Shown in pieces: positions 53,241 through 61,958 of a stretch of 64,000 nt of DNA. Source of the stretch: a bacterium. Lineage in GTDB: Bacteria > Spirochaetota > Leptospiria > Leptospirales > Leptonemataceae. The first letter of the stretch is position 1. The number at the start of each line of letters is the position of its first letter. Position numbers and translations under genes: made by a program. The notes under the pieces are model-generated. The model was not told the DNA's origin and ran no database searches. It saw nothing but the letters and a program-made list of their open reading frames with translations. The DNA lies in NCBI GenBank assembly GCA_024742665.1, contig JANSYA010000004.1, forward strand, positions 248,001-312,000. Reading direction: 5' to 3'.

Positions 53241-53659
53241 GCCCCACATCGACCGGTCGCGGCGGACGCGACGAAAAGCTGATCGACGGCATCAATATTA
53301 CGCCGATGGTCGATATCATCCTGGTGATTCTCGTGATCTTTATGGTCACCACCAGTCTCGTACATGAAGCTTCGCTGCCGGTCGACCTGCCCGATGCCCG
53401 GGCGACGCGGTCTTCGCATCCCGAACGGCTCACGGTCACCGTCGACGCCGGGGGCGAAATCTATCTCTCCCGGGAGCCCTCCGCGATCAGCCTGGAGCGA
53501 CTGCAGTCCCTGCTGACCGACACGGCCGGGGCGAATCCTGAAATCCATGTCGAACTGCGGGCCGATCGCAAGCGACCCTACGGAGAAATCATCGACGTGC
53601 TTTCAGCCATTCGCGGCGCCGGCATTGGCAGCGTCGGTTTCGCGGTGGCCGGTTCCTGA
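53237..53659 (+). CDS. exbD: ExbD-type proton channel subunit
   Basis: 140-residue protein with a short cytoplasmic N-terminus, one membrane helix and a periplasmic domain. The essential membrane Asp26 is in INITPMVDIILVILVIFMV-type sequence. Start ATGA overlaps the exbB stop. The tonB start follows one base after the stop. Confidence 0.92.
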   Translation: MSPTSTGRGGRDEKLIDGINITPMVDIILVILVIFMVTTSLVHEASLPVDLPDARATRSSHPERLTVTVDAGGEIYLSREPSAISLERLQSLLTDTAGANPEIHVELRADRKRPYGEIIDVLSAIRGAGIGSVGFAVAGS

Positions 53660-53660
53660 A

Positions 53661-54212
53661 ATGCGCCGGGCTCTGCTATATTCTCTCATCAGTCACCTGG
53701 CAATCGTGGGCGGGATCCATGGACTGACCGGGCTCCAGGAATCTTTCTTCGTACCCCGCGAAGCGCGATTGGAGTTTACGCTGCGTTCTGTCGAAACCCG
53801 CGATCGGACCGCGCAAGCAACCGCGCCCCGCCCGTCACCCGACGGTGTCGCACAAAAGTCGCCGCAGAACGCCGCCGCTATTCCCGATGATTCCGCTGCG
53901 ACGGAAGGCGAAGAATTCGTGCCGGTCGGACGCACCGGACGCGGGCCGCGCTGGATTGCAGGACATATCACACGAGACGATTATCCCGCCGCCGCCGAAC
54001 GCGAAGGACTGGAAAGCATCGTACGGGCGCTGGTTTTCATTCGCCGCGACGGCAGCGTGCATCGCGTACGCATATTAAAGGGCCACACGGCCTTTCACGC
54101 CACGGTGCTGCGAAAGCTGAAGCAGGCTCGCTTCTCGCCCGCCCTGGATCGCGAATCCGGACGGCCGATCGCCGTGAAATTAATTTTGCCGATCGAATTC
54201 CGCCTGCGCTAA
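53661..54212 (+). CDS. TonB-like energy transducer
   Basis: 183-residue protein: an N-terminal membrane segment (about 4-20, SLISHLAIVGGIHG, with the His typical of TonB), a linker, and a C-terminal TonB domain (about 100-183) with DDYPAAAEREGLE, GSVHRVRILKG, and FSPALDRESGRPIAVKLILPIEF. Short and without long Pro-rich spacer, as in many non-proteobacterial TonBs. It completes a self-contained receptor-PepSY-ExbBD-TonB operon under the B12 riboswitch. Confidence 0.87.
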   Translation: MRRALLYSLISHLAIVGGIHGLTGLQESFFVPREARLEFTLRSVETRDRTAQATAPRPSPDGVAQKSPQNAAAIPDDSAATEGEEFVPVGRTGRGPRWIAGHITRDDYPAAAEREGLESIVRALVFIRRDGSVHRVRILKGHTAFHATVLRKLKQARFSPALDRESGRPIAVKLILPIEFRLR

Positions 54213-54229
54213 CTTGTTTTCTTTACAAG
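54213..54229. terminator. Small hairpin between convergent operons
   Basis: CTTGT and ACAAG arms around a T-rich loop, immediately after the TonB stop and before the convergent receiver gene. Weak; listed as possible termination point. Confidence 0.3.
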
Positions 54230-54241
54230 CTTAGAGCGCAT

Positions 54242-55243
54242 TCACAAATCATACACGGAATAACCCGGCGGAGTCTGGCCCGCGTCGAGCAAGTCCGATG
54301 CAAGCGCCAGCAGCCGATCCAGATCGCGTCCCTGACCCGGAGCCGGGCGAAATTCGCACAGGCGAAACGCCGGCAGCTCCCGACGAACTAAACGACCGTG
54401 TTCCGGGACCAGGCAATACTGCCGCCCGCCGCCGGCCGCTCTGGCAAGCAGACGATTCGCCGCCTGAATTCGCCTGCGTAACATTTGCGCGACGACGGGC
54501 GCGCGTTCCAATTCGACTGGCGCGCGCTCGCGGTCATGCGCATTGAGTGGATCATCGGAGGAATCGACGCCGGCGGGCGTAGCGGCGAGAAACAGGATCG
54601 TTTCTGGATCCCGCTCCCAGGCCGGCGCCAGAGCAGGCCCCGATCCGACAATTCCCGGGCGACTCAGTGCGTCTCGCAGGCGATGCCCCAGGCGCTGCAA
54701 TAGCTCGCCGAAAATCGACGAAAGCTCCGGCCGATCCGAGAGCGCGAGACCTGCCAGTCCCGGAAGCTGCAGAACAAAGAGCGTCGACGAAGCGCGGCGC
54801 ATGGCCTGCGCGAAATGAGTCCGCCCCGCGGCTCCGGACGGCAAACCGCTCGTGGACGCGCGAACCTGATGATCCTGTGAGCGTTCAATCGCCCGGGCCA
54901 GGCGCAGGCGAATTTCCGCGAGCCCGGTGCCCTTCGGAATAAAATCGTCGAGCTGATGACTCCAGCCGCCGGTCCGCACATCGGGATGATCATGGGCCGT
55001 AAGCAATAACACCGGAATACTGCGGGTCTCCGAGCTCGCCCGGAGGCGCTGTAGAATCTGCAAACCGGATACGCCGGGCATATCAAAATCGAGCAGCAGC
55101 GCTTCGGGCCGTTCGCGACGCACGAAACGCCAGGCGAGAGTCGGACGGTGCCAGACGGAAACAGAATAACCCGCGGCGCTTAAGTGATCGGCGAGCTCGT
55201 CAAGAAACTCAATGTCGTCATCGACCAGAGCGACCCGGGGCAC
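54242..55243 (-). CDS. Receiver protein with degenerate GGDEF-like output domain
   Basis: 333 residues. N-terminal receiver (1-120): VDDD (7-10), phospho-acceptor Asp52 in LLLDFDMPG, TAH switch and FIPKG Lys. The C-terminal part (about 135-325) begins like a GGDEF domain (LPSGAAGRTHFAQAMRRASSTLFVLQL, then a GELLQRLGHRLRDAL helix and ETILFLAAT) but the metal and GGDEF residues are missing. It may bind a nucleotide or partner instead of making c-di-GMP. Last gene of the pcnB-PPK2 operon; it starts four bases after the PPK2 stop. Confidence 0.75.
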   Translation of the reverse strand: MPRVALVDDDIEFLDELADHLSAAGYSVSVWHRPTLAWRFVRRERPEALLLDFDMPGVSGLQILQRLRASSETRSIPVLLLTAHDHPDVRTGGWSHQLDDFIPKGTGLAEIRLRLARAIERSQDHQVRASTSGLPSGAAGRTHFAQAMRRASSTLFVLQLPGLAGLALSDRPELSSIFGELLQRLGHRLRDALSRPGIVGSGPALAPAWERDPETILFLAATPAGVDSSDDPLNAHDRERAPVELERAPVVAQMLRRRIQAANRLLARAAGGGRQYCLVPEHGRLVRRELPAFRLCEFRPAPGQGRDLDRLLALASDLLDAGQTPPGYSVYDL

Positions 55244-55246
55244 AAT

Positions 55247-55954
55247 TCAGGCGCGCTCCATTAGTTCCAGGACCGTGCGCAGAACCTTAATCCGTGCGAA
55301 GCGTTTGTCGTTGGCTTCGATCAAATGCCAGGGCGCGTTTTTGTGATGCGTGCGCATCAGCATTTCATTGACGGCCTCTTCGTACTGCGGCCACTTCGCG
55401 CGGTTCCGAACGTCTTCGTCCGTAAACTTCCATTGTTTGAGCGGGCTCTTCGCACGCTCTTCAAAGCGGCGTTCCTGCTCGCTCTGATCGATCTGCAGCC
55501 AGAATTTCGCGACCGGCATGCCGGCGCGCACAAACGAAGCTTCCATCTCGTTGATTTCGTGGTAGGCCCGACTCCACTCTTCGGCTTTAGCAAAGCCTTC
55601 GACGCGTTCGACCAGAACGCGGCCGTACCAGCTGCGATCGAAAATCGCGACGCGACCGGGAGCGGGCAGTTGCTGATAAAAACGCCAGAGATAGTGACGC
55701 GCGTTTTCCGAAGGTTCGGGCGCGGCGATCGGAATCACCCGGTAGAGCTCCGGAATCAGACCGCCGGTCAAACGGCGAATCGCACCGCCCTTGCCGGCCG
55801 CGTCTTTGCCTTCGAAGACCAATACGACGCTGCGCTTTTGTTTATAAAGGCGCACTGCGGCGGCCGGTAGAGCCTTCTGCAAACTCTTCAATTCTTTGCG
55901 ATATTCGTCTTCAGGGAGACTTTGCGCGAGATTCAAATCCGAAAGCATCGGCAT
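55247..55954 (-). CDS. ppk2: Polyphosphate kinase 2 family, catalytic half
   Basis: 235-residue PPK2-type kinase that transfers phosphate between polyphosphate and nucleotides. Walker A FEGKDAAGKGG (48-57, Lys55) and Walker B AIFDRSWYGR (Asp106, Arg107) are intact, as is WKFTDEDVRNRAKWPQY lid-type sequence. It follows, with a one-base TGATG overlap, a PPK2-like gene that has lost these motifs. Together (259 + 235 residues) they match the length and order of fused class II PPK2 (polyphosphate:AMP phosphotransferase), whose active site lies in the C-terminal half. AMP phosphorylation is the inferred reaction. Confidence 0.88.
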   Translation of the reverse strand: MPMLSDLNLAQSLPEDEYRKELKSLQKALPAAAVRLYKQKRSVVLVFEGKDAAGKGGAIRRLTGGLIPELYRVIPIAAPEPSENARHYLWRFYQQLPAPGRVAIFDRSWYGRVLVERVEGFAKAEEWSRAYHEINEMEASFVRAGMPVAKFWLQIDQSEQERRFEERAKSPLKQWKFTDEDVRNRAKWPQYEEAVNEMLMRTHHKNAPWHLIEANDKRFARIKVLRTVLELMERA

Positions 55955-56733
55955 CAGACGGCTCCCTGCCGGCGCATCTGGCGCACACGTTCCATCGCTT
56001 CGTCGAATTCAGCGACGGCCGTGCGCGAGTCCAAACTGAGCGCTTCTTCCAGGCGCGCGATCAAATAGTCGAAAACCGCCCGGGCCACTTCGCGGCTGTC
56101 GCCGACCGGCGGAGCGAACCAGGCGGCGTGGGGGGCGTCGGTTTTGCGCATCAGCCGTTTGAGTTCCTCGACCCGGTCGTCGAAATCCTTGAATAAACGA
56201 CGCATACGTTTTTGTAAGAGCGCTTTGCGCAGGACGCTCGCCCGTTCTTTCTTTAACTCTTTTTTGAGATCCTTTTCGCGTCGCGTGATGCAAATCTTCA
56301 GCACCAGGTAGCCGTTGTCGGCCAGAGTCCGCTCGAAATTCCGGATTTCCTCGATGAATGCCTTGCGCTCTTTACGATCTAAATCGGCGAGCATCGCCTG
56401 GGAATAGTACGAACCGTCAAAGATCGCCAGATCGCCGAATTTCGGCAGGCGCTTCCAGTAGTCGTGCAGGGGCGGTCCGATTTGGAAAACCGCGTCCGCT
56501 TTTTTTTCGTCCGGAAAACGATGGGCTTCGTAGTGGCGCGGGTCCAGCACCTGGCACAGACGATGGATCGTGTGCACGATGCCCGCGACGCCGACGCCTT
56601 CGAAAACTAAAATGACTCCGGGGCCTTTCTGCTGCACCGCTTCTCGAAAGAGCAGCGCCAGGCGGTCTTTGCGTTCCAATTCCGACGCGGGCGCCGACGC
56701 CGGCTGCATTTTTGAAGTGGCTTCCTCAGACAT
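55954..56733 (-). CDS. PPK2-like protein, catalytically degenerate half
   Basis: 259-residue PPK2 homologue. The Walker A position reads FEGVGVAGIVHTI, with Ile52 where the phosphate-binding Lys should be, and the Walker B reads AIFDGSYYSQ, with Gly107 for Arg. The fold is otherwise recognisable (LPKFGDLAIFDGSYY, lysine-rich KDLKKELKKERA lid). It therefore cannot be a normal kinase and probably acts as structural partner of the active PPK2 encoded immediately downstream, like the N-terminal half of class II PPK2. Starts four bases before the pcnB stop boundary in the same transcript. Confidence 0.8.
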   Translation of the reverse strand: MSEEATSKMQPASAPASELERKDRLALLFREAVQQKGPGVILVFEGVGVAGIVHTIHRLCQVLDPRHYEAHRFPDEKKADAVFQIGPPLHDYWKRLPKFGDLAIFDGSYYSQAMLADLDRKERKAFIEEIRNFERTLADNGYLVLKICITRREKDLKKELKKERASVLRKALLQKRMRRLFKDFDDRVEELKRLMRKTDAPHAAWFAPPVGDSREVARAVFDYLIARLEEALSLDSRTAVAEFDEAMERVRQMRRQGAV

Positions 56734-56736
56734 AGC

Positions 56737-58155
56737 TCAGGACTTCGCGTTGTTTTTGGAACCGCTCTTCGAATTGCGCGAACGATTGCGATCGCCGCCG
56801 CCTCCGCCGCCGCGGCGATTCGAGCGACCGCCCCGATTCGAATTGCGACGCACGGGAAAGAGGCTGACGATTTTATTTATTTCCGGCGGGCGTTCCCGCG
56901 GACCGATCTCCCAGAACATTGCCTTTTGAATCCGCTCGTCGTTTTGCTCGGCCAGAGCGTTGATCTTAAAGACCATGAAAGCTTCGTAAAAGAAAACCTT
57001 TTTGCGAAAGACGTCCGGGCGAAATCGCCGCGAACGATCGGTCTGACTGAAGCGTCCCTGGCTCATGAAGATTTGCACCAGCCGATCACGGTCCGCATTC
57101 GATAGCTGCATGCGACGGCAGACGGGCAGGATATGATTTTTAACGTAGTCCATCACCTTGCTGTGGGGTCCGTCGTCGTCGAAGACGTCTTTGACCATGT
57201 CGGTAAAAATCAAAGCCACCATAATATTGACGGTCAGCTCTTCGCGTTCGGAAAGCGTACGGTCGGCGATCACCAGGCGGCGGCCGATGCTTGAATCAAG
57301 AAAGCTCTCGGCCCGGGCGCAGTCCGAAGCGTTGTGGGCTTCCGGGAACATCGCCTTGAATAGACCCGACTCCTCGAAGGCCCGAAAGATCTCCGCCGAT
57401 CGGCCCGTGCGGAAAATTTTCGCGTACTCGTCGAGCATGCGGGCCGGGCTGGCTTTGGCGATTTCGCTTTTGTTGCGTTTGATCGCTTTGAGGGTTTTGT
57501 TATCGATGTCGAATTCGAGCAGGGCCGCGAATTTCGCCGCCCGCAACATCCGCACCGGATCTTCTTTGTACGAAATATCGGGATTGCCGATCACGCTGAT
57601 GCGCTTCTTTTTGATATCGTCGAAGCCGCCGACATAATCAATCAGACTTTCATTGCGAGGATCAAAAAATAATGCGTTCAGACTGAAGTCGCGGCGGGCC
57701 GCGTCTTCCCGGGGCGAACCGTACTGGTTGTCCCGCTTCATCATATAGTCTTTTTCTTTTTTGTCCGGCTCCAGGCGATGGTCCGGCAGATTGCGAAAGG
57801 TCGCGACTTCGATGATCTTGCCGCCCTGAAAGACAACGTGGACGATTTTGAAGCGCCGGCCGATGGAACGGCTGTTGCTGAATACTTTTCGGATTTGAGT
57901 GGGGGTCGCGGTGGTCACGACGTCGAAGTCTTTCGGACGCCGCCCCAGCAGCATATCGCGCACGCAGCCGCCGACCAGGTAGGAGCGATAGCCGTGACGA
58001 TTCAGGCGGTTGATGACTTTCAGAGCATCCTGGTCCATCCCCTCGCGACGTAAATCGTGGAACTCGCGGTAGATACGTTTGCCTTCGGGGTATCTCAGAA
58101 CATCGTCTAAGGATGCTGGACCGGACTTAAAAAGGCGCAGGATTTTACGTAACAT
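56737..58155 (-). CDS. pcnB: Poly(A) polymerase I (CCA-adding enzyme family)
   Basis: About 472 residues. The class II nucleotidyltransferase head is clear: LVGGCVRDMLLGRRPKDFDVVTTATP with metal-binding Asp-x-Asp, RRFKIVHVVFQGGKIIEVATFR, and RDFSLNALFFDP; a helical neck and a basic C-terminal tail (Arg/Gly-rich, RGGRSNRRGGGGGG) typical of PcnB over CCA transferase follow. It adds 3' poly(A) tails that promote RNA decay. Start at MLRKILRLFKSG; the frame extends upstream over the divergent M23 gene and is not used there. It heads the operon with the PPK2 pair, linking RNA polyadenylation and polyphosphate by position only. Confidence 0.87.
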   Translation of the reverse strand: MLRKILRLFKSGPASLDDVLRYPEGKRIYREFHDLRREGMDQDALKVINRLNRHGYRSYLVGGCVRDMLLGRRPKDFDVVTTATPTQIRKVFSNSRSIGRRFKIVHVVFQGGKIIEVATFRNLPDHRLEPDKKEKDYMMKRDNQYGSPREDAARRDFSLNALFFDPRNESLIDYVGGFDDIKKKRISVIGNPDISYKEDPVRMLRAAKFAALLEFDIDNKTLKAIKRNKSEIAKASPARMLDEYAKIFRTGRSAEIFRAFEESGLFKAMFPEAHNASDCARAESFLDSSIGRRLVIADRTLSEREELTVNIMVALIFTDMVKDVFDDDGPHSKVMDYVKNHILPVCRRMQLSNADRDRLVQIFMSQGRFSQTDRSRRFRPDVFRKKVFFYEAFMVFKINALAEQNDERIQKAMFWEIGPRERPPEINKIVSLFPVRRNSNRGGRSNRRGGGGGGDRNRSRNSKSGSKNNAKS

Positions 58156-58237
58156 TTTTTTGGTATAGGTACCTGCGAGGGCACCCGGGATCAAGCGAAA
58201 ATTAAGGGCTTGCATCGGAGGATCAGGGGAAAATGCT

Positions 58238-59221
58238 GTGTGGGTGAATTGGCGGGAGCGGCTACAATTCCAGTGGAACCGCCGCAAAAACTGGCTCGGT
58301 CGCAAGCACAGCCAGGGTTGGCGCGGCCTCTCCATCTTGATTTTCAAAGAAGACGCGGCGGACCAACCCGCGAGCCTGCGGATCAATTATTTCGTCATCG
58401 GCTTCGGACTGCTGATGGTGCTCGCCCTGCCCGTCGCGGGCGGCGTGCTCTTCATGCAGGAAAGCCTGAAAGCGGCCGACGCCTCCCGGGTCATGGAAAG
58501 CCGGCGCGCCCTCATGACCACGGTGCGCATGCTGACAGTCGAAAAAGCCCGCCTGGTCGAGGAGGCCGCGCAGCACATCGGCGAATTCCAGCGCCTCAGC
58601 AGCCGTAACGATCCCGGCCAGGTGCTGGTGCGCTTGAAAGGCGGCGCCTTGAATTCAGCGTCGGACACGCCGCTTGCCGATCGTCCCAATAATGATCTGG
58701 AACGCCTGGGCGCGCTCAATCGTCGCACTTTCGCCGTACTTGAACAGGAAGCCTATCACTCCCTGCGACTGACCTGGACGCGAATGAATATCTACGGCGC
58801 CACACCCCGCGGTCGGCCCCTGCCGACCGGCGTGGGATTTTTAACTTCGGTGTTCGGCAGTCGCCCGAATCCCTTCGGCGGCACGGACGCCGCGCCGAGC
58901 GAAACCCACAGCGGCGTCGACTTCGCATCGGCCCCGGGCACGCCGATCATCGCCACAGCCGCGGGAGTCGTCATTCGCGCCATGGAAAATACTAATCAGG
59001 GCTACGGCAAACACGTGCGACTGCATCACGGCCTGGGTTATACCAGTCTGTACGCGCACTGTCGCGAACTGGCGGTGAACGAAGGCGACTACGTCAGTCG
59101 CGGTCAGGTGATCGGATATCTCGGCCGGACCGGGCGCGCGACCGGCAACCACGTCCACTATGAAGTGCAATTCGGCGCGGACGTGGCGACGGATCCCATG
59201 GAATATATTCAGTTAAAATGA
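58238..59221 (+). CDS. M23-family (LytM-type) membrane metallopeptidase
   Basis: 327-residue protein starting at a GTG with AGGGG upstream. A cytoplasmic N-terminus (about 1-50) leads to one membrane helix (about 51-75), a coiled coil (about 80-125) and a C-terminal LytM domain with zinc ligands in HSGVDF and HVHYEV, plus LHHGLGYTSLYAHC. It should act on peptidoglycan cross-links in the periplasm. Its stop overlaps the next ATG (ATGA). Confidence 0.9.
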   Translation: MWVNWRERLQFQWNRRKNWLGRKHSQGWRGLSILIFKEDAADQPASLRINYFVIGFGLLMVLALPVAGGVLFMQESLKAADASRVMESRRALMTTVRMLTVEKARLVEEAAQHIGEFQRLSSRNDPGQVLVRLKGGALNSASDTPLADRPNNDLERLGALNRRTFAVLEQEAYHSLRLTWTRMNIYGATPRGRPLPTGVGFLTSVFGSRPNPFGGTDAAPSETHSGVDFASAPGTPIIATAAGVVIRAMENTNQGYGKHVRLHHGLGYTSLYAHCRELAVNEGDYVSRGQVIGYLGRTGRATGNHVHYEVQFGADVATDPMEYIQLK

Positions 59222-60021
59222 ATCGCGTCACCGTAATCGGCAGCGGCAACGCCTTCAATACCGACGGCCGCGCCCACGCCTGCTATCTGGTCGAAAGCGA
59301 CGGCGGCTCCAACTCGGACGAAACCACCAGCGTTCTTTTGGACTGCGGCGCGACGTCTCTGTACCGACTCCAGCAGGAAGGCGTCGACTTAAACGGCATC
59401 GACGCGGTGTTGCTGACCCACTTTCACGGCGATCATTTCGCCGGGCTGCCTTTCATCCTGCTGGAGATGTCTCTGGTTTGCGGGCGAAAGCGGCCGCTGC
59501 ATATTTTCGGACCGCCCGGCGTCGCGGCCGCGTGTCAGGCGATCGTGGATCTGTGTTATCCGGGCTTTCGCTTCGCCTTCGATATTGAGTACGCCGTGCT
59601 CGACGCACGCAGTCCCGAAAACGCGCAAACGCAACAACACGGCCGGCCGCAATCCTTTCAAAATTTCACGATCATCCCCTATCCGATTGAACATCGCCCG
59701 GAAAGCACGGGCTATCGCCTCGTTGCGAAAGGGGCGGCGAACTCAGACGGCGGGAGCTTCGCCTTTTCCGGAGACGCTCTCTTCGATCAGCAGTTGATTG
59801 CATTGGTCGATGGGGTCGACCTGGCCCTGGTCGAGTTGACCATGCAGGAGCAGTGGGATCCGCCGGTGGCGCACCTGGCCCTCGACGAAGTGCGGGCCCG
59901 CGGCCGCGAGCTAAAAGCGAAACGTCTGGTCTATACTCACATCACGGACGATCTCGCGCGGCAGGTGGTCGCGGAGGGACTGGGCGAAGTCGCCTCCGAC
60001 GGCCTGACGCTGAATTTTTGA
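59218..60021 (+). CDS. Metallo-beta-lactamase-fold hydrolase, RNase Z-like
   Basis: 267-residue hydrolase with the metal-binding HFHGDH (His68, His70, Asp72, His73), later ligands in SGDAL and VYTHITDD, and an N-terminal VIGSGNAFNTDGRAHACYLV as in RNase Z/arylsulfatase-type MBL proteins. The flexible exosite arm of RNase Z is not seen, so tRNA processing is doubtful; a small-molecule phosphodiesterase is an alternative. Translationally coupled to the M23 peptidase gene. Confidence 0.82.
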   Translation: MNRVTVIGSGNAFNTDGRAHACYLVESDGGSNSDETTSVLLDCGATSLYRLQQEGVDLNGIDAVLLTHFHGDHFAGLPFILLEMSLVCGRKRPLHIFGPPGVAAACQAIVDLCYPGFRFAFDIEYAVLDARSPENAQTQQHGRPQSFQNFTIIPYPIEHRPESTGYRLVAKGAANSDGGSFAFSGDALFDQQLIALVDGVDLALVELTMQEQWDPPVAHLALDEVRARGRELKAKRLVYTHITDDLARQVVAEGLGEVASDGLTLNF

Positions 60022-60042
60022 AACCGCGCCTTCGCGACCGAT

Positions 60043-61863
60043 TTAGCGATCGAGGGCGCGCGCAATTTCAGCGGCATAGACCGGCCCCATCGCCTGGAGT
60101 CCGCCGTAGGTCAGGTGGTGCGTATCGAGAAAAAGATTTTCCGGCAGGCGCGCGTGATGATCGGCGAAAAACACGGCGGCGCCCCCGGACTCCCGCCGAT
60201 CCGCGGCCAGCCCGCGCATATGCTTCAGATAACCGCGATACCAGGCGTTATTTTCGTAGGCCGCCAGGGTCAGTGGATTCTCTGGATTGTTTACTAATAA
60301 CAGACGCGGTCCCGGACCGGCCGTCAGCCCCCGGGCGAAGCGCTCCAGGTCTCGCGCCTGCTGCATACGCGGATCGAATTCATACCAGTTCGTAACGTAC
60401 TTGGCCAGGCGAATTTGATTCAGCTGGCGAAAGGCCAGATGCCGCGGAGCCCGCCAGTCCACGGGCTCAATCCGCGCCAGAAAATCCCGGCGATACTCCG
60501 CCGCGCTCATCGCCTGCAAACGCCAGTCTTCCCAGGCCGGGCGTCGAAGATAGGCCTGATCCACCGGCAAACGCGCCAGACCGAAATTGCCGGGCAAACG
60601 CAAACCCCGGCCGACGGTCAAACGCTTCGCGAGCTCCGCCGGCCTTTGAACCATGCCGGCGACACCCGGCAGGAGCGGCGCTCCGTTCACCGCAATCACC
60701 GGAGGGGAACCTGGCGTCGGAGCCGCCGCCAGGACGTGGCTCAGTTGAATGGTTATGCGGACGTCCGCCTGCTCCGGTTTCGAAAAATCCAGCGCGGCGA
60801 GTTCCGGCGGCAGCGCAATCTCCTGCCAGCCGCCGCGCGAGGGTTCGAAACGGACGGGCTCGCGGGGGACAGTCGCCTGCGGCCTGTCCGCCGCGTTCAT
60901 AAATATATTTAAGTGAAAGCCGGGCACTCCCGCCAGGGCGCCGGGAATCTGTGCGTAAATGCGATCGATGTCTACGGGCGCTGTCGTGCCGCGGCGGGCC
61001 TGGCGCTGCGCCTTAAGCGAAAACGTAAACTGCGAAACGCTATGACCTTCCCGCCAGAGTCCTTCGGGTATCGCCACACCCTGGTAATTTAAGTACGATG
61101 TCACCGGCGCCCCGGCGGCCTTAAAGCTGCCCGTCTTCAAATTAAAGACCAGCGGATCCCACCAGGCGTCCTCAAAGCGCAGAGCGTAAAACGACTCGCG
61201 AAAGCTCAAACGTAAAAACTGTTCGAGACCGATGTCCAGAGCATGCAGGTCCTGCAGGGCGTAGCCTGCGAAACTGCGGGGATAAAACACGCGCATGGGA
61301 TGGCGATTTGCAATAAAGGTTTCGGCGGCGTGGTTGTCGTATCCAGGAAGCGACGCGTTCCCCGCCCCGGCGATTTCGTGGGGTTGCGCGTAACGCTCCA
61401 GATCCAGGTCGGCCGGACCGGTCAAATAGACGACCAGGTCCGGGCGCAGGGAACGAATGCGTTCGACGTAAAACGAAAGATCCGTCGGCAGCATGGCCGC
61501 ATGAGAAAAGACTTCGACAGTAAAACCCCGCGCCGTGCGAGCGGCGTCGTCTCGTGTACGGGGCGGCTCAGTCCGGGCGAGGGCCGCTTCCAGTTCGCGC
61601 TTTTGCACCGAATATTTAGCGATACTCGATCCAACGATTAGAACATAGTCGTGATCGTCCGGCACTGCATCGCGTTCGCGCAGCAAACGACGATACTGCA
61701 TCTCGAAATTATACCAGGGAAAGCTATCCCAGCTCGTGCGATTTTCCGGCGCGAAGACCAGCCGGCCGAAAAACAGCGCGTCCAGCAGAAGCGTGGCCAG
61801 AACGATGCCCGCCAGAATTCCCAGCAGTTGGAACGGGCCCCGACGCGTATTCGGCGATTGCAT
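60043..61863 (-). CDS. SGNH-hydrolase-like membrane-anchored protein
   Basis: 606-residue protein with one N-terminal anchor (about 12-34). Block I of the SGNH fold appears as YVLIVGSSIAKYSV (about 72-85) and a block-V-like LDTHHLTYGG near the C-terminus (about 583-592), suggesting an acyl-transfer or esterase function like DltD/AlgX-type proteins. A large insert (about 250-440) contains a beta-sandwich. It also resembles Leptospira DUF1574-type proteins. Substrate unknown; envelope polysaccharide modification is a guess. Confidence 0.6.
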   Translation of the reverse strand: MQSPNTRRGPFQLLGILAGIVLATLLLDALFFGRLVFAPENRTSWDSFPWYNFEMQYRRLLRERDAVPDDHDYVLIVGSSIAKYSVQKRELEAALARTEPPRTRDDAARTARGFTVEVFSHAAMLPTDLSFYVERIRSLRPDLVVYLTGPADLDLERYAQPHEIAGAGNASLPGYDNHAAETFIANRHPMRVFYPRSFAGYALQDLHALDIGLEQFLRLSFRESFYALRFEDAWWDPLVFNLKTGSFKAAGAPVTSYLNYQGVAIPEGLWREGHSVSQFTFSLKAQRQARRGTTAPVDIDRIYAQIPGALAGVPGFHLNIFMNAADRPQATVPREPVRFEPSRGGWQEIALPPELAALDFSKPEQADVRITIQLSHVLAAAPTPGSPPVIAVNGAPLLPGVAGMVQRPAELAKRLTVGRGLRLPGNFGLARLPVDQAYLRRPAWEDWRLQAMSAAEYRRDFLARIEPVDWRAPRHLAFRQLNQIRLAKYVTNWYEFDPRMQQARDLERFARGLTAGPGPRLLLVNNPENPLTLAAYENNAWYRGYLKHMRGLAADRRESGGAAVFFADHHARLPENLFLDTHHLTYGGLQAMGPVYAAEIARALDR

Positions 61864-61893
61864 GGAATCATTTTTTACCGCGTCGCCTGGAGC

Positions 61894-61938
61894 GCAAGAT
61901 ACTTCGAAGCAAGAGACTTCGAAGCAAGATACTTCGAT
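61894..61938. repeat. Three tandem 15-bp repeats upstream of the SGNH-like gene
   Basis: GCAAGATACTTCGAA three times with one or two changes (61894, 61909, 61924), carrying TTCGAA palindromes at regular 15-base spacing in the 95-base gap before the SGNH-like gene. They may be a regulator-binding array. Confidence 0.6.
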
Positions 61939-61958
61939 TCACAAAGCGGCGCCCCCGC

